The notes under the pieces were generated by a model that saw nothing but the letters and a program-made list of their open reading frames with translations, did not search any database and was not told the origin of the DNA. Positions 1 to 12,400 of a DNA stretch of 64,000 nucleotides are shown in pieces. The number at the start of each line of letters is the position of its first letter. The stretch's first letter is position 1. Source of the DNA: Rebecca billardiae RCC1528 (lineage: Eukaryota; Haptophyta); NCBI GenBank assembly GCA_965240325.2, contig OZ251239.1, positions 1-64,000 on the forward strand, read 5' to 3'. Position numbers and translations under genes: made by a program.

Positions 1-705
1 CTAACCCTAACCCTAACCCTAACCCTAACCCTAACCCTAACCCTAACCCTAACCCTAACCCTAACCCTAACCCTAACCCTAACCCTAACCCTAACCCTAA
101 CCCTAACCCTAACCCTAACCCTAACCCTAACCCTAACCCTAACCCTAACCCTAACCCTAACCCTAACCCTAACCCTAACCCTAACCCTAACCCTAACCCT
201 AACCCTAACCCTAACCCTAACCCTAACCCTAACCCTAACCCTAACCCTAACCCTAACCCTAACCCTAACCCTAACCCTAACCCTAACCCTAACCCTAACC
301 CTAACCCCCTAACCCTAACCCTAAACCCTAACCCCTAACCCTAACCCTAACCCTAACCCTAACCCTAACCCTAACCCTAACCCTAACCCTAACCCTAACC
401 CTAACCCTAACCCTAACCCTAACCCTAACCCTAACCCTAACCCTAACCCTAACCCTAACCCTAACCCTAACCCTAACCCTAACCCTAACCCTAACCCTAA
501 CCCTAACCCTAACCCTAACCCTAACCCTAACCCTAACCTAACCCTAACCCTAACCCTAACCCTAACCCTAACCCTAACCCTAACCCTAACCCTAACCCTA
601 ACCCTAACCCTAACCCTAACCCTAACCCTAACCCCTAACCCTAACCCTAACCCTAACCCTAACCCTAACCCTAACCTAACCCTAACCTAAACCCTAACCC
701 TAACC

Positions 706-740
<35 letters not shown>

Positions 741-745
741 ACCTA
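1..745. repeat. Telomere, (CCCTAA)n tract at the chromosome end
   Basis: About 120 tandem CCCTAA units lie at the extreme left, so the G-rich TTAGGG strand runs 3'-outward as expected for a chromosome end. Units 1-300 are uniform. Variant units with extra or missing bases cluster at 301-340, near 536 and at 630-745, where the tract becomes irregular before meeting the satellite. Interspersed perfect stretches after each variant show that the variants are local slips and not the end of the tract. Confidence 0.98.
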
Positions 746-3700
746 AGCCCCTGGTTCCGTCGACTCCACCCACCGGGCGGTGCGGCGCGCGAGGAGCCAG
801 CTCGCCTGAAATCAGCGCGGCCGAGACCTCGCATTAATCGCGAAAATCAGGATATTATGCAGCGCCGCGCGCCGCCGCCGGGCGCGCGGGTGCACTCGGC
901 GCGCTCCCACAAGGCCTGACAGCTGGCCCTAGCCCCTGGTTCCGTCGACTCCACCCACCGGGCGGTGCGGCGCGCGAGGAGCCAGCTCGCCTGAAATCAG
1001 CGCGGCCGAGACCTCGCATTAATCGCGAAAATCGCAATAATATGCAGCCGCTCGCCGCCGCCGGCCTCGCGGGTGCACTCGGCGCGCTCCCACAAGGCCT
1101 GACAGTTGGCCCTAACCCCTGGTTCCGTCGACTCCACCCACCGGGCGGTGCGGCGCGCGAGGAGCCAGCTCGCCTGAAATCAGTGCGGCCGAGACCTCGC
1201 ATGAATCGCGAAAATCAGGATAATATGCAGCCGCGCGCCGCCGCCGGCCTCGCGGGTGCACTCGGTGCGCTCCCACAAGGCCTGACAGTTGGCCCTAGCC
1301 CCTGGTTCCGTCGACTCCACCCACCGGGCGGTGCGGCGCGCGAGGAGCCAGCTCGCCTGAAATCAGCGCGGCCGAGACCTCGCATTAATCGCGAAAATCA
1401 CTATAATATGCAGCCGCGCGCCGCCGCCGGGCGCGCGGATGCACTCGGCGCGCTCCCACAAGGCCTGACAGTTGGCCCTAACCCCTGGTTCCGTCGACTC
1501 CACCCACCGGGCGGTGCGGCGCGCGAGGAGCCAGCTCTCCTGAAATCAGCGCGGCCGAGACCTCGCATGAATCGCGAAAATCAGGATAATATGCAGCCGC
1601 GCGCCGCCGCCGAGCGCGCGGGTGCACTCGGCGCGCTCCCACAAGGCCTGACAGTTGGGCCTAACCCCTGGTTCCGTCGACTCCACCCACCGGGCGGTGC
1701 GGCGCGCGAGGAGCCAGCTCTCCTGAAATCAGTGCGGCCGAGACCTCGCATTAATCGCGAAAATCAGGATAATATGCAGCCGCGCGCCGCCGCCGGCCTC
1801 GCGGGTGCACTCGGCGCGCTCCCACAAGGCCTGACAGCTGGCCCTAGCCCCTGGTTCCGTCGACTCCACCCACCGGGCGGTGCGGCGCGCGAGGAGCCAG
1901 CTCGCCTGAAATCAGTGCGGCCGAGACCTCGCATTAATCGCGAAAATCAGGATAATATGCAGCCGCGCGCCGCCGCCGGGCGCGCGGATGCACTCGGCGC
2001 GCTCCCACAAGGCCTGACAGTTGGCCCTAACCCCTGGTTCCGTCGACTCCACCCACCGGGCGGTGCGGCGCGCGAGGAGCCAGCTCGCCTGAAATCAGCG
2101 CGGCCGAGACCTCGCATGAATCGCGAAAATCAGGACAATATGCAGCCGCGCGCCGCCGCCGGGCGCGCGGGTGCACTCGGCGCGCTCCCACAAGGCCTGA
2201 CAGCTGGCCCTAGCCCCTGGTTCCGTCGACTCCACCCACCGGGCGGTGCGGCGCGCGAGGAGCCAGCTCGCCTGAAATCAGCGCGGCCGAGACCTCGCAT
2301 TAATCGCGAAAATCACTATAATATGCAGCCGCGCGCCGCCGCCGGGCGCGCGGGTGCACTCTGCGCGCTCCCACAAGGCCTGACAGTTGGCCCTAACCCC
2401 TGGTTCCGTCGACTCCACCCACCGGGCGGTGCGGCGCGCGAGGAGCCAGCTCGCCTGAAATCAGTGCGGCCGAGACCTCGCATTAATCGCGAAAATCAGC
2501 ATATTATGCAGCGCCGCGCGCCGCCGCCGGCCTCGCGGGTGCACTCGGCGCGCTCCCACAAGGCCTGACAGTTGGCCCTAACCCCTGGTTCCGTCGACTC
2601 CACCCACCGGGCGGTGCGGCGCGCCCACCGGGCGGTGCGGCGCGCGAGGAGCCAGCTCGCCTGAAATCAGCGCGGCCGAGACCTCGCATTACTCGCGAAA
2701 ATCAGGATAATATGCAGCCGCGCGCCGCCGCCGGGCGCGCGGGTGCACTCGGCGCGCTCCCACAAGGCCTGACAGTTGGCCCTAACCCCTGGTTCCGTCG
2801 ACTCCACCCACCGGGCGGTGCGGCGCGCGAGGAGCCAGCTCGCCTGAAATCAGTGCGGCCGAGACCTCGCATTAATCGCGAAAATCAGGACAATAGGCAG
2901 CCGCGCGCCGCCGCCGGGCGCGCGGGTGCACTCGGCGCGCTCCCACAAGGCCTGACAGCTGGCCCTAGCCCCTGGTTCCGTCGACTCCACCCACCGGGCG
3001 GTGCGGCGCGCGAGGAGCCAGCTCGCCTGAAATCAGCGCGGCCGAGACCTCGCATTACTCGCGAAAATCAGCATATTATGCAGCGCCGCGCCGCCGCCGG
3101 GCGCGCGGGTGCACTCGGCGCGCTCCCACAAGGCCTGACAGTTGGCCCTAGCCCCTGGTTCCGTCGACTCCACCCACCGGGCGGTGCGGCGCGCGAGGAG
3201 CCAGCTCGCCTGAAATCAGTGCGGCCGAGACCTCGCATTAATCGCGAAAATCAGGATAATATGCAGCCGCGCGCCGCCGCCGGGCGCGCGGGTGCACTCG
3301 GCGCGCTCCCACAAGGCCTGACAGTTGGCCCTAACCCCTGGTTCCGTCGACTCCACCCACCGGGCGGTGCGGCGCGCGAGGAGCCAGCTCGCCTGAAATC
3401 AGTGCGGCCGAGACCTCGCATTAATCGCGAAAATCAGGATAATAGGCAGCCGCGCGCCGCCGCCGGGCGCGCGGGTGCACTCGGCGCGCTCCCACAAGGC
3501 CTGACAGTTGGCCCTAGCCCCTGGTTCCGTCGACTCCACCCACCGGGCGGTGCGGCGCGCGAGGAGCCAGCTCGCCTGAAATCAGCGCGGCCGAGACCTC
3601 GCATTAATCGCGAAAATCACTCTAATAGGCAGCCGCGCGCCGCCGCCGAGCGCGCGGGTGCACTCTGCGCGCTCCCACAAGGCCTGACAGTTGGCCCTAG

Positions 3701-6700
3701 CCCCTGGTTCCGTCGACTCCACCCACCGGGCGGTGCGGCGCGCGAGGAGCCAGCTCGCCTGAAATCAGTGCGGCCGAGACCTCGCATTAATCGCGAAAAT
3801 CAGGATAATAGGCAGCCGCGCGCCACCGCTGGGCGCGCGGGTGCACTCGGCGCGCTCCAGCAAGACCTGACAGTTGGCCCTTTGAACCCCTGGTTCCGTC
3901 GACTCCACCCACCGGGCGGTGCGGCGCGCGAGGAGCCAGCTCGCCTGAAATCAGTGCGGCCGAGACCTCGCATGAATCGCGAAAATCAGGATAATATGCA
4001 GCCGCGCGCCGCCGCCGGGCGCGCGGATGCACTCGGCGCGCTCCCACAAGGCCTGACAGTTGGCCCTGGCCCCTGGTTCCGTCGACTCCACCCACCGGGC
4101 GGTGCCGCGCGCGAGGAGCCAGCTCGCCTGAAATCAGCGCGGCCGAGACCTCGCATTAATCGCGAAAATCAGGATAATATGCAGCCGCGCGCCGCCGCCG
4201 AGCGCGCGGGTGCACTCTGCGCGCTCCCACAAGGCCTGACAGTTGGCCCTAGCCCCTGGTTCCGTCGACTCCACCCACCGGGCGGTGCGGCGCGCGAGGA
4301 GCCAGCTCGCCTGAAATCAGTGCGGCCGAGACCTCGCATTAATCGCGAAAATCAGGATAATAGGCAGCCGCGCGCCACCGCTGGGCGCGCGGGTGCACTC
4401 GGCGCGCTCCAGCAAGACCTGACAGTTGGCCCTTTGAACCCCTGGTTCCGTCGACTCCACCCACCGGGCGGTGCGGCGCGCGAGGAGCCAGCTCGCCTGA
4501 AATCAGTGCGGCCGAGACCTCGCATGAATCGCGAAAATCAGGATAATATGCAGCCGCGCGCCGCCGCCGGGCGCGCGGATGCGCTCGGCGCGCTCCCACA
4601 AGGCCTGACAGTTGGCCCTGGCCCCTGGTTCCGTCGACTCCACCCACCGGGCGGTGCCGCGCGCGAGGAGCCAGCTCGCCTGAAATCAGTGCGGCCGAGA
4701 CCTCGCATGAATCGCGAAAATCAGGATAATATGCAGCCGCGCGCCGCCGCCGGGCGCGCGGATGCACTCGGCGCGCTCCCACAAGGCCTGACAGTTGGCC
4801 CTGGCCCCTGGTTCCGTCGACTCCACCCACCGGGCGGTGCCGCGCGCGAGGAGCCAGCTCGCCTGAAATCAGCGCGGCCGAGACCTCGCATTAATCGCGA
4901 AAATCAGGATAATATGCAGCCGCGCGCCGCCGCCGAGCGCGCGGGTGCACTCTGCGCGCTCCCACAAGGCCTGACAGTTGGCCCTAGCCCCTGGTTCCGT
5001 CGACTCCACCCACCGGGCGGTGCGGCGCGCGAGGAGCCAGCTCGCCTGAAATCAGTGCGGCCGAGACCTCGCATTAATCGCGAAAATCAGGATAATAGGC
5101 AGCCGCGCGCCACCGCTGGGCGCGCGGGTGCACTCGGCGCGCTCCAGCAAGACCTGACAGTTGGCCCTTTGAACCCCTGGTTCCGTCGACTCCACCCACC
5201 GGGCGGTGCGGCGCGCGAGGAGCCAGCTCGCCTGAAATCAGTGCGGCCGAGACCTCGCATGAATCGCGAAAATCAGGATAATATGCAGCCGCGCGCCGCC
5301 GCCGGGCGCGCGGATGCACTCGGCGCGCTCCCACAAGGCCTGACAGTTGGCCCTGGCCCCTGGTTCCGTCGACTCCACCCACCGGGCGGTGCCGCGCGCG
5401 AGGAGCCAGCTCGCCTGAAATCAGCGCGGCCGAGACCTCGCATTAATCGCGAAAATCAGGATAATATGCAGCCGCGCGCCGCCGCCGGGCGCGCGGGTGC
5501 ACTCGGCGCGCTCCCACAAGGCCTGACAGTTGGCCCTAGCCCCTGGTTCCGTCGACTCCACCCACCGGGCGGTGCGGCGCGCGAGGAGCCAGCTCGCCTG
5601 AAATCAGTGCGGCCGAGACCTCGCATTAATCGCGAAAATCACTCTAATAGGCAGCAGCGCGCCGCCGCCGAGCGCGCGGGTGCACTCGGCGCGCTCCCAC
5701 AGGGCCTGACAGTTGGCCCTAGCCCCTGGTTCCGTCGACTCCACCCACCGGGCGGTGCGGCGCGCGAGGAGCCAGCTCGCCTGAAATCAGTGCGGCCGAG
5801 ACCTCGCATTAATCGCGAAAATCAGGATAATAGGCAGCCGCGCGCCGCCGCCGGGCGCGCGGGTGCACTCTGCGCGCTCCCACAAGGCCTGACAGTTGGC
5901 CCTAACCCCTGGTTCCGTCGACTCCACCCACCGGGCGGTGCGGCGCGCGAGGAGCCAGCTCGCCTGAAATCAGTGCGGCCGAGACCTCGCATTAATCGCG
6001 AAAATCAGCATATTATGCAGCGCCGCGCGCCGCCGCCGGCCTCGCGGGTGCACTCGGCGCGCTCCCACAAGGCCTGACAGTTGGCCCTAACCCCTGGTTC
6101 CGTCGACTCCACCCACCGGGCGGTGCGGCGCGCGAGGAGCCAGCTCGCCTGAAATCAGTGCGGCCGAGACCTCGCATTAATCGCGAAAATCAGGATAATA
6201 TGCAGCCGCGCGCCGCCGCCGGGCGCGCGGGTGCACTCGGCGCGCTCCCACAAGGCCTGACAGTTGGCCTTAGCCCCTGGTTCCGTCGACTCCACCCACC
6301 GGGCGGTGCGGCGCGCGAGGAGCCAGCTCGCCTGAAATCAGTGCGGCCGAGACCTCGCATTAATCGCGAAAATCAGGATAATATGCAGCCGCTCGCCGCC
6401 GCCGGGCGCGCGGGTGCACTCGGCGCGCTCCAGCAAGGCCTGACAGTTGGCCCTAACGCCTGGTTCCGTCGACTCCACCCACCGGGCGGTGCGGCGCGCG
6501 AGGAGCCAGCTCGCCTGAAATCAGTGCGGCCGAGACCTCGCATTAATCGCGAAAATCAGGATAATAGGCAGCCGCGCGCCGCCGCCGGGCGCGTGGGTGC
6601 ACTCTGCGCGCTCCAGCAAGGCCTGAAAGTTGGCCCTAACGCCTGGTTCCGTCGACTCCACCCACCGGGCGGTGCGGCGCGCGAGGAGCCAGCTCGCCTG

Positions 6701-7279
6701 AAATCAGTGCGGCCGAGACCTCGCATTAATCGCTAAAATCACTATAATATGCAGCCGCGCGCCGCCGCCGGGCGCGCGGGTGCACTCGGCGCGCTCCCAC
6801 AAGGCCTGACAGTTGGTCCTAACCCCTGGTTCCGTCGACTCCACCCACCGGGCGGTGCGGCGCGCGAGGAGCCAGCCCGCCTGAAATCAGCGCGGCCGAC
6901 ACCTCGCATTAATCGCGAAAATTACTCTAATATGCAGCCGCGCGCCGCCGCCGGGCGCGCGGGTGCACTCGGCGCGCTCCAGCAAGGCCTGACAGTTGGC
7001 CCTAACCCCTGGTTCCGTCGACTCCACCCACCGGGCGGTGCGGCGCGCGAGGAGCCAGCCCGCCTGAAATCAGTGCGGCCGAGGCCTCGCATTAATCGCG
7101 AAAATCGCAATAATAGGCAGCCGCGCGCCGCCGCCGAGCGCGCGGGTGCACTCGGCGCGCTCCTGCAAGGCCTGAAAGTTGGTCCTAGCCCCTGGCTCCG
7201 TCGACTCCACCCACCTGCGGTGCGGCGCGCGAGGAGCCAGCCCGCCTGAAATCAGTGCGGCCGACACCTCGCATTAATC
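746..7279. repeat. Subtelomeric satellite, 183-bp unit, about 36 copies
   Basis: Successive CTGGTTCCGTCGAC landmarks fall at 751, 936, 1119, 1302 and 1485, and so on at a period of 183 bases. Each unit has a GC-rich core, one AT-richer stretch (AATCGCGAAAATCAGGATAA type) and a short CCCTAACCCC or CCCTAGCCCC motif. Because 183 is a multiple of three and the DNA is GC-rich, both strands show long open frames made of a 61-residue repeat, up to about 1,100 residues. I regard these as by-products. They have no gene-like start, and units with a 2-base difference shift the frame to a stop. One unit carries an internal 21-bp tandem duplication (2603-2623 and 2624-2644). Confidence 0.97.
3630..5460. 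repeat. Higher-order repeat inside the satellite
   Basis: Three diagnostic unit types recur in order. X1 has the GCCGAGCGCG and ACTCTGCGCG variants. X2 has CACCGCTGGG and the 3-base-longer CCCTTTGAACCCC. X3 has CGCGGATGC and GGCCCTGGCCCC. The order is X1-X2-X3, then X1-X2-X3-X3, then X1-X2-X3, with X2 near 3820, 4372 and 5108. The spacings of about 552 and 735 bases equal three and four units. This is the pattern of a recent multi-unit duplication by unequal exchange, plus one single-unit duplication in the middle block. Confidence 0.88.
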
Positions 7280-7329
7280 CCTACGCGGCCTGTTTGCCTG
7301 AAGTGCCACCCGCCTGAGCCGCCGAGCGC

Positions 7330-7920
7330 GCGCGCGGCCGTTAGGTGACCGGAGCGAGGCCAAGCACGCGCCGCTCTCGCCTCTACCCGGCGGTTCGGAG
7401 CCGCCCGACACATATGCTCGACGGCCAGCAAGCGCTCGCTCGAGAGCGGGCCCTGCGTGACCGTTCCTATGCACCTATTTAATATTATACTGCGCCACTC
7501 GCTGACCCCGTCGAGCGTCGCGCGCGCGGCCTGTATGTGACCGGAGCGAGGCCAAGCACGCGCCGCTCTCACCTCTACCCGGCGGTTCGGAGCCGCTCAA
7601 TACATATACTCGACGGTGAGCAAGCGCTCGCTCGAGAGCGGGCCCTGCGTGACCGTCCCTATGCGTCCTGTTTGCCTGAACTGCCACCCGCCTGAGCCGC
7701 CGAGCGCGCGCGCGGCCGTTAGGTGACCGGAGCGAGGCCAAGCACGCGCCGCTCTCGCCTCTACCCAGGCGGTTCGGAGCCGCCCGACACATATGCTCGA
7801 CGGCCAGCAAGCGCTCGCTCGAGAGCGGGCCCTGCGTGACCGTCCCTACGCAGCTATTTGCTCTCACAGTCACTCGCCGACCCCGCCGAGCGCGCGCGCG
7901 GCCGCGGTAGGTGACCAGAG
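7330..7920. repeat. Second subtelomeric tandem family, about 190-bp unit
   Basis: The landmark GGAGCGAGGCCAAGCACGCG occurs at 7351, 7543 and 7729, giving periods of 192 and 186 bases. A degenerate fourth start lies near 7890-7920. Units share a TCTACCCGGCGGTTCGGAGC stretch, a palindrome-rich AGCGCTCGCTCGAGAGCG segment and GGGCCCTGCGTGACCGT. The family is unrelated to the 183-bp satellite except for its position, and it marks the inner edge of the satellite block. Confidence 0.88.
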
Positions 7921-8532
7921 CGTGAGCCAGCAGACGCTCGCGCCCAGCGCGCGCCGGCTCGAAGCGAGCGCGATGCGGCCGCGGCGGCCTCGTGGGGCGC
8001 GATTTGCGCGCGGCGGGACGCGCCCGTCGCAGGGGCGCGCGGCGGCGAGCGCGTCGCCAAGCGCCGCGACGCGCTGCTCGGCACATCGCGCGGCTGTGAC
8101 CGCCGCCGCAGCTGGGGTCATGCGCGGGCCGAGGGGGAGCGGACGCGGCGCGAGCGCATCGACTCAGCTCGCGTGCAGTGTGAGGCTGCATGGAGGCTCC
8201 GCCCCAACGCGGCCCGCGCCGCTTCGCTCGGCGAGCGCTCGGAGCGCGACGCGCGCTGTCGGGCGCCGGCCGCGCGCGCGGGGGCCACCGCCGCGCACGC
8301 GGCGAGTGACGGGGCAGCCGTCACGCGGTCGCAGCAGCGGGCGCGCCATCTCGCATTTTTGCTGGGCACCACGCACACGCGCGACGCGCGGTGTGCGCGC
8401 GCGCCACGCAGCGCGCCCGCCTGTGCTGCGAAGCGCGCGCCAAGTCGGCCCCCGGCCGGGCCGGTTCCTCGGCAGCCATCGTGATCCGGCGGCCAAGGAG
8501 AATCACAAAAATGTACGGCCGGCTCCGCCGGC
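7921..8532. other. GC-rich intergenic DNA, no gene seen
   Basis: The stretch is dominated by GCGCGC and is open by chance in several frames. No frame gives a recognisable domain, and none has a splice pattern like the real genes further in. Confidence 0.6.
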
Positions 8533-9411
8533 GCCGGCATCAGGGATGCTGGATTCAATGAATCTCAATCGCCTTTCAATGTTTCATTGAATTCATTGAA
8601 TTCACTGAATTCAATGAATTCAATGAATTCAATGAATCCGAATTCAACGTTTTTCCGACTCTCCCAAATGGCGCCTAAATGCAGTCTAGAGGCGCTGAAT
8701 GTGACCCTACAGCGTGTCAGACTTCCTCCGAGTCGGCGGCGGCGCTGGAGACACCCTGCTCGAGGTCCTGCACGCGTGCAGCAGGGTCTCCGTGCCGGAC
8801 TCCTCGGCGCACGCGTGCGCGCAGCCGTGACGCTGCCGTGGCCTTGTCGGCGGCCTTTGCCAAGAGCCGAGAATTCTCGCGGTCCGTTGGCGAGGCGGAG
8901 GTCCCTGAAGAGCGCCGATGGCCGAGTGCGGCGCTTGATGTACTTGGCGGCATCATCCACAGCAGTCCTCAGCCACTAGCCAGTCCGCAGCTCACTGGAC
9001 GCCGATGCAACGGTGACGCCCGCCAGGTCGCGCCGTCGCGGTGCTGTGGAACTTAGCCGATCCGACGAACTCCAGCACACAGTCCGATTCTGAGTTCTGA
9101 CGAGTCTGAGTGAATCTGCTGCTTGCTTATTGATGATGCCGTGTATAGTGGGGGCGGAATGGGTGCATGCATGTTGTGCGCACTGCTACAGTCCGCATGA
9201 CTCGCCGTCGGTGGCCCCGCGGTCACAGCCCCGCACGCCGCGCTCGGCGCGCACGCGGCAGCGCTGCACACACTACAGTATTACTAGTCACCGCTACTAT
9301 ACTGGTCAGGAAATCATTATTGAATCCTGCCGCGATTCAGTGTCAATGAATTCAATGATTCATTGAATTTTATATTTTTCATTGATTCAATGTTCGGCAT
9401 CCCTGGCCGGC
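8533..9411. mobile_element. Candidate non-autonomous DNA transposon (MITE-like), 879 bp
   Basis: The left end reads GCCGGCATCAGGGATGC (8533-8549). The right end is its imperfect inverse, GGCATCCCTGGCCGGC (9396-9411). Immediately inside both ends are arrays of short TTCATTGAA and GAATTCAATG words: 8555-8650 on the left, 9340-9392 on the right. The body is less extreme in composition than its surroundings and holds no credible coding region. No clear target-site duplication is visible, so element status rests on the inverted ends and the matching sub-terminal arrays. Confidence 0.55.
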
Positions 9412-12400
9412 ATGAATAACTGCTGAATTTGGCTCGGCGGCGATGGGCGATGATGGCGGCGTGGCCTCGCGAAAGCCATCGCCGCCTCCCGCGACAGCGC
9501 AGCCGCGCGCGAGGCGGCCGGCCGGGCAGCGGCGGCGAGGGCGCGCCCATGCCGCCCTCGCCATGCGCGCCGCTCGCCGGCGCGAGCCCGTGCGAGGCCG
9601 ACGACCTCGCCACCATCGGCGCCGGCGGCCCGCGGCCGCGGCCGCGGGCGCGCGGGCGCCCGGCAGCCAGCCGCGAGCGCGGCGTGCGGCGCGGGCGCGC
9701 GCGAGGGCGGCGCCGCCGAGGCGCGCGCGCTCGGGCCAACCGGCGGTGCACGGCGCGCGGAGGCCCGGCGCGGCTCGTCCTCCTCGGGCGCGGGCGCTGC
9801 GCGTAGCCGTGCTCGGGTGCGGCCGCGCAGGCGGGGGCGGCGCCACGCGCCCGTGCCGCCGCGCGCCGGGCTCGTGGTGCCAGCGCTCGACCGGCTGGCC
9901 GCGGGGCCGCCGCCCTCGCCGCCGCGGGGCGCGCCGAGGCGGCGCAGCGACGCGGCAGTCGCTTCGGCCCGGCCGAGGGCGCGACCGGCGCGAGAGAGGG
10001 GGAAGGGGCGGAGACGGTAGACGCTCGCGCAGCGCCTGCCGGCAGGCGCCCGCCTGCGAGCGGCGCCGAGACGGAGGCCGTGGCGGCGCGCGAGTGCGGC
10101 TCGGCGGCGCCGAGCGCCGCGTCGCTCGGAGAGCCGCCACGCCGCGCAGCGGCATGCGCGTCACAGAGCGTGCGTGCAGTCGCGGGCAAGAGGACAGTCC
10201 AAGCGCGCAGCACGCACCCCGCGCGAAACCGCAGTGCGCAGGCTGCTGCTCGTCGGCGCGAGCCTCGCCTGCCAGGCCGCTGCGGCCCGAGCCGCGACGC
10301 CCGGCGGTCGCGAGCCGCCACGCTGCGCGCAGCTACGCCTGCGCCGAGGCAGTGAGCGCGCACGCGCGCGTAGCGGACGAGGAGCACGCATACGCGCGTG
10401 CGCGCGTTACTGACCCGCCGGCACCTCCCGCCGTTGCGCCCGTCTGCAAAGCGAGACCAACCCCGCGGCGAGCTCGGGCTGCCATGCTGACTCGCGAACT
10501 CCCGACGGAATTCGGGAGCGCGAGGGAAAAAAGCACCGCCCGGCGACCCACGCACAAAAAAAAACGACCCTCGGCAAGCATGGCGGCCCTCGTTCCGCCC
10601 GCGGGGTCAAAGACTCAAGGCGGACGTCGTGCTGTCCGGTGCGCACGCACGCCGACTCAGCGCGACTCAGCGGTGCGCGAGAGGGGCCACGCGCCGCCGA
10701 GCACCATGCGCTCGGTGCACCCCCTCCGGCTCGCACCGCCCACCCCGTAGCCCTTGCGACTGCACCCCCGGCGCGAGCGCACTGCCCGCTCGCTCGGCCC
10801 GCGCTGAAAGCAAACGCTGCCGGCTGCGCGCGGCCGCGCGAGCGCACGGCCGAGCGGCCGAGCGCGCTTGCTGGGGGGATGCACTCGCGTCTCCGCCACT
10901 CGCACGCACGACGCCGCGCAGTGCGTGGTGCCCGCCAGCCACGCGTGAACAGCTGCCAAGTCTGCGCGCAGAGCTCGGTCGCGGCGCGCGCGCGGCTGTT
11001 GAAAATAAAGGCTGCGCGACTCCTGCTCGCCACCGCCGACCCGCGGTGATCATGGGCGCCGGAGTGTGCGCTCGTCTCGACCGCCACGCACCACGACAAG
11101 GGACGGCCGCTCCCTCGAAGCGAGGCGCGTGCGCGAGCGTGCGCAGCGCGGCCGTGATGGCGCGCACCAGCGGCAGCTCGGACGAGGTGGAGGATGGGGG
11201 GGCGGGGGCGGGGGCGGGCTGGGCCGGTGCGTTGCGCCAGCCACGACAGCTGCTCGCCGCCGCGATGGTCGCGCTCGACAGTGCTTCGACAGTGCTTGTC
11301 TCGGCCGCCGCGGCAAGGCGAGCCCGCTCCTTCGACGTGAGGCGCGCGCGCGCCCGGCCGCACCGCAGTGGGACGGCCGTGCGCAGATGAGCTGGCGCTC
11401 ACGCGCGATGAGGAGCGCCCTGATGCTTGCCGCGCTCACTACGCGGCCCACCAGGCGCAAGCTTGACGGAGGGTAAGATGGGGGGCCGGGGCGGGGACAG
11501 CATCGACCGGTGCGAGGCGCTGGGCCGGCTGCGGCGCTCCACATCCGCAGCGCCCGGCCGCGCGGCCCGCCTCTCCGGCGCGGCCCAGCCAGCAGCGCTC
11601 GGCGGTAGCTGCCACAGTAGCAGCACCCGGCAGGCGCCGCCGCGCGCGCCGCGCGATCTGCTCGGGCGCGGAGTGGCAGCCTCGGTGCCGCAGGAGCGTG
11701 CGCGGCGGGGCTCACGCACGTCCCACCGCGCAAGAGCCGCTCAATCGGCAGCCCTGATGCGCCGCTCGGCGCGGCCGCGCTCCCTCCCTGACTGGGCCGC
11801 CCTTGCTGCACGCTGGGATAGTATACCCTCGCGGGCGTGGCCCGTCCGACCACCCGTTCGGCCGTCCACGTGGCCAGATTGCCCGCGCACAGCCATGCCG
11901 TGCTGCGCCACAACCGCACGCCTCGCCAGCCAAAAAGCAGAAGCCAGCAGTCGCCGCGTGGTCCGCTGGACACTCGCAGGCCGCGGCAACGGAGACGACA
12001 AATGGCGGCGGCGGGCGCGGGCGCGGGCGATGGCTGCCGGAGAAACGACGCTGACGATGCATCGACAGCTCGCCTGTGGACGCCCAGCATCGCGGAAGCC
12101 CCGCCCGAACCGCCGGGCGCAGCTGTTGGAGAGCCCACTGCGGGCTAGCCGGAGGCAGGTCGGACGACGAGTGAGACGGGGGGGGGGGGCGGGGGCGGGG
12201 GCACCCTTGGGCTGGTGCAGGCGCGGGTGCGGATACGGCGCTCCACGCACGTACCTCCAGGCGCACGACCGCCCCGTCCGACGAGGGCTCGCGCCCATCG
12301 CGCCGCGGGATGCAGACTCGTCCCCGCGTGGGGAGAGGCCATGCTGAATTCGCGCGCTGCCGCGACCAACGGTCGCTCGTCGGTGGCGTCGCGAAAAAAG

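Noticed and set aside
1042-6077. Long open frames encoding a 61-residue repeat protein
   Set aside because: They follow from a 183-bp GC-rich satellite whose period is a multiple of three; the reverse strand is equally open, and units with a 2-base difference end them. There is no independent sign of a gene.
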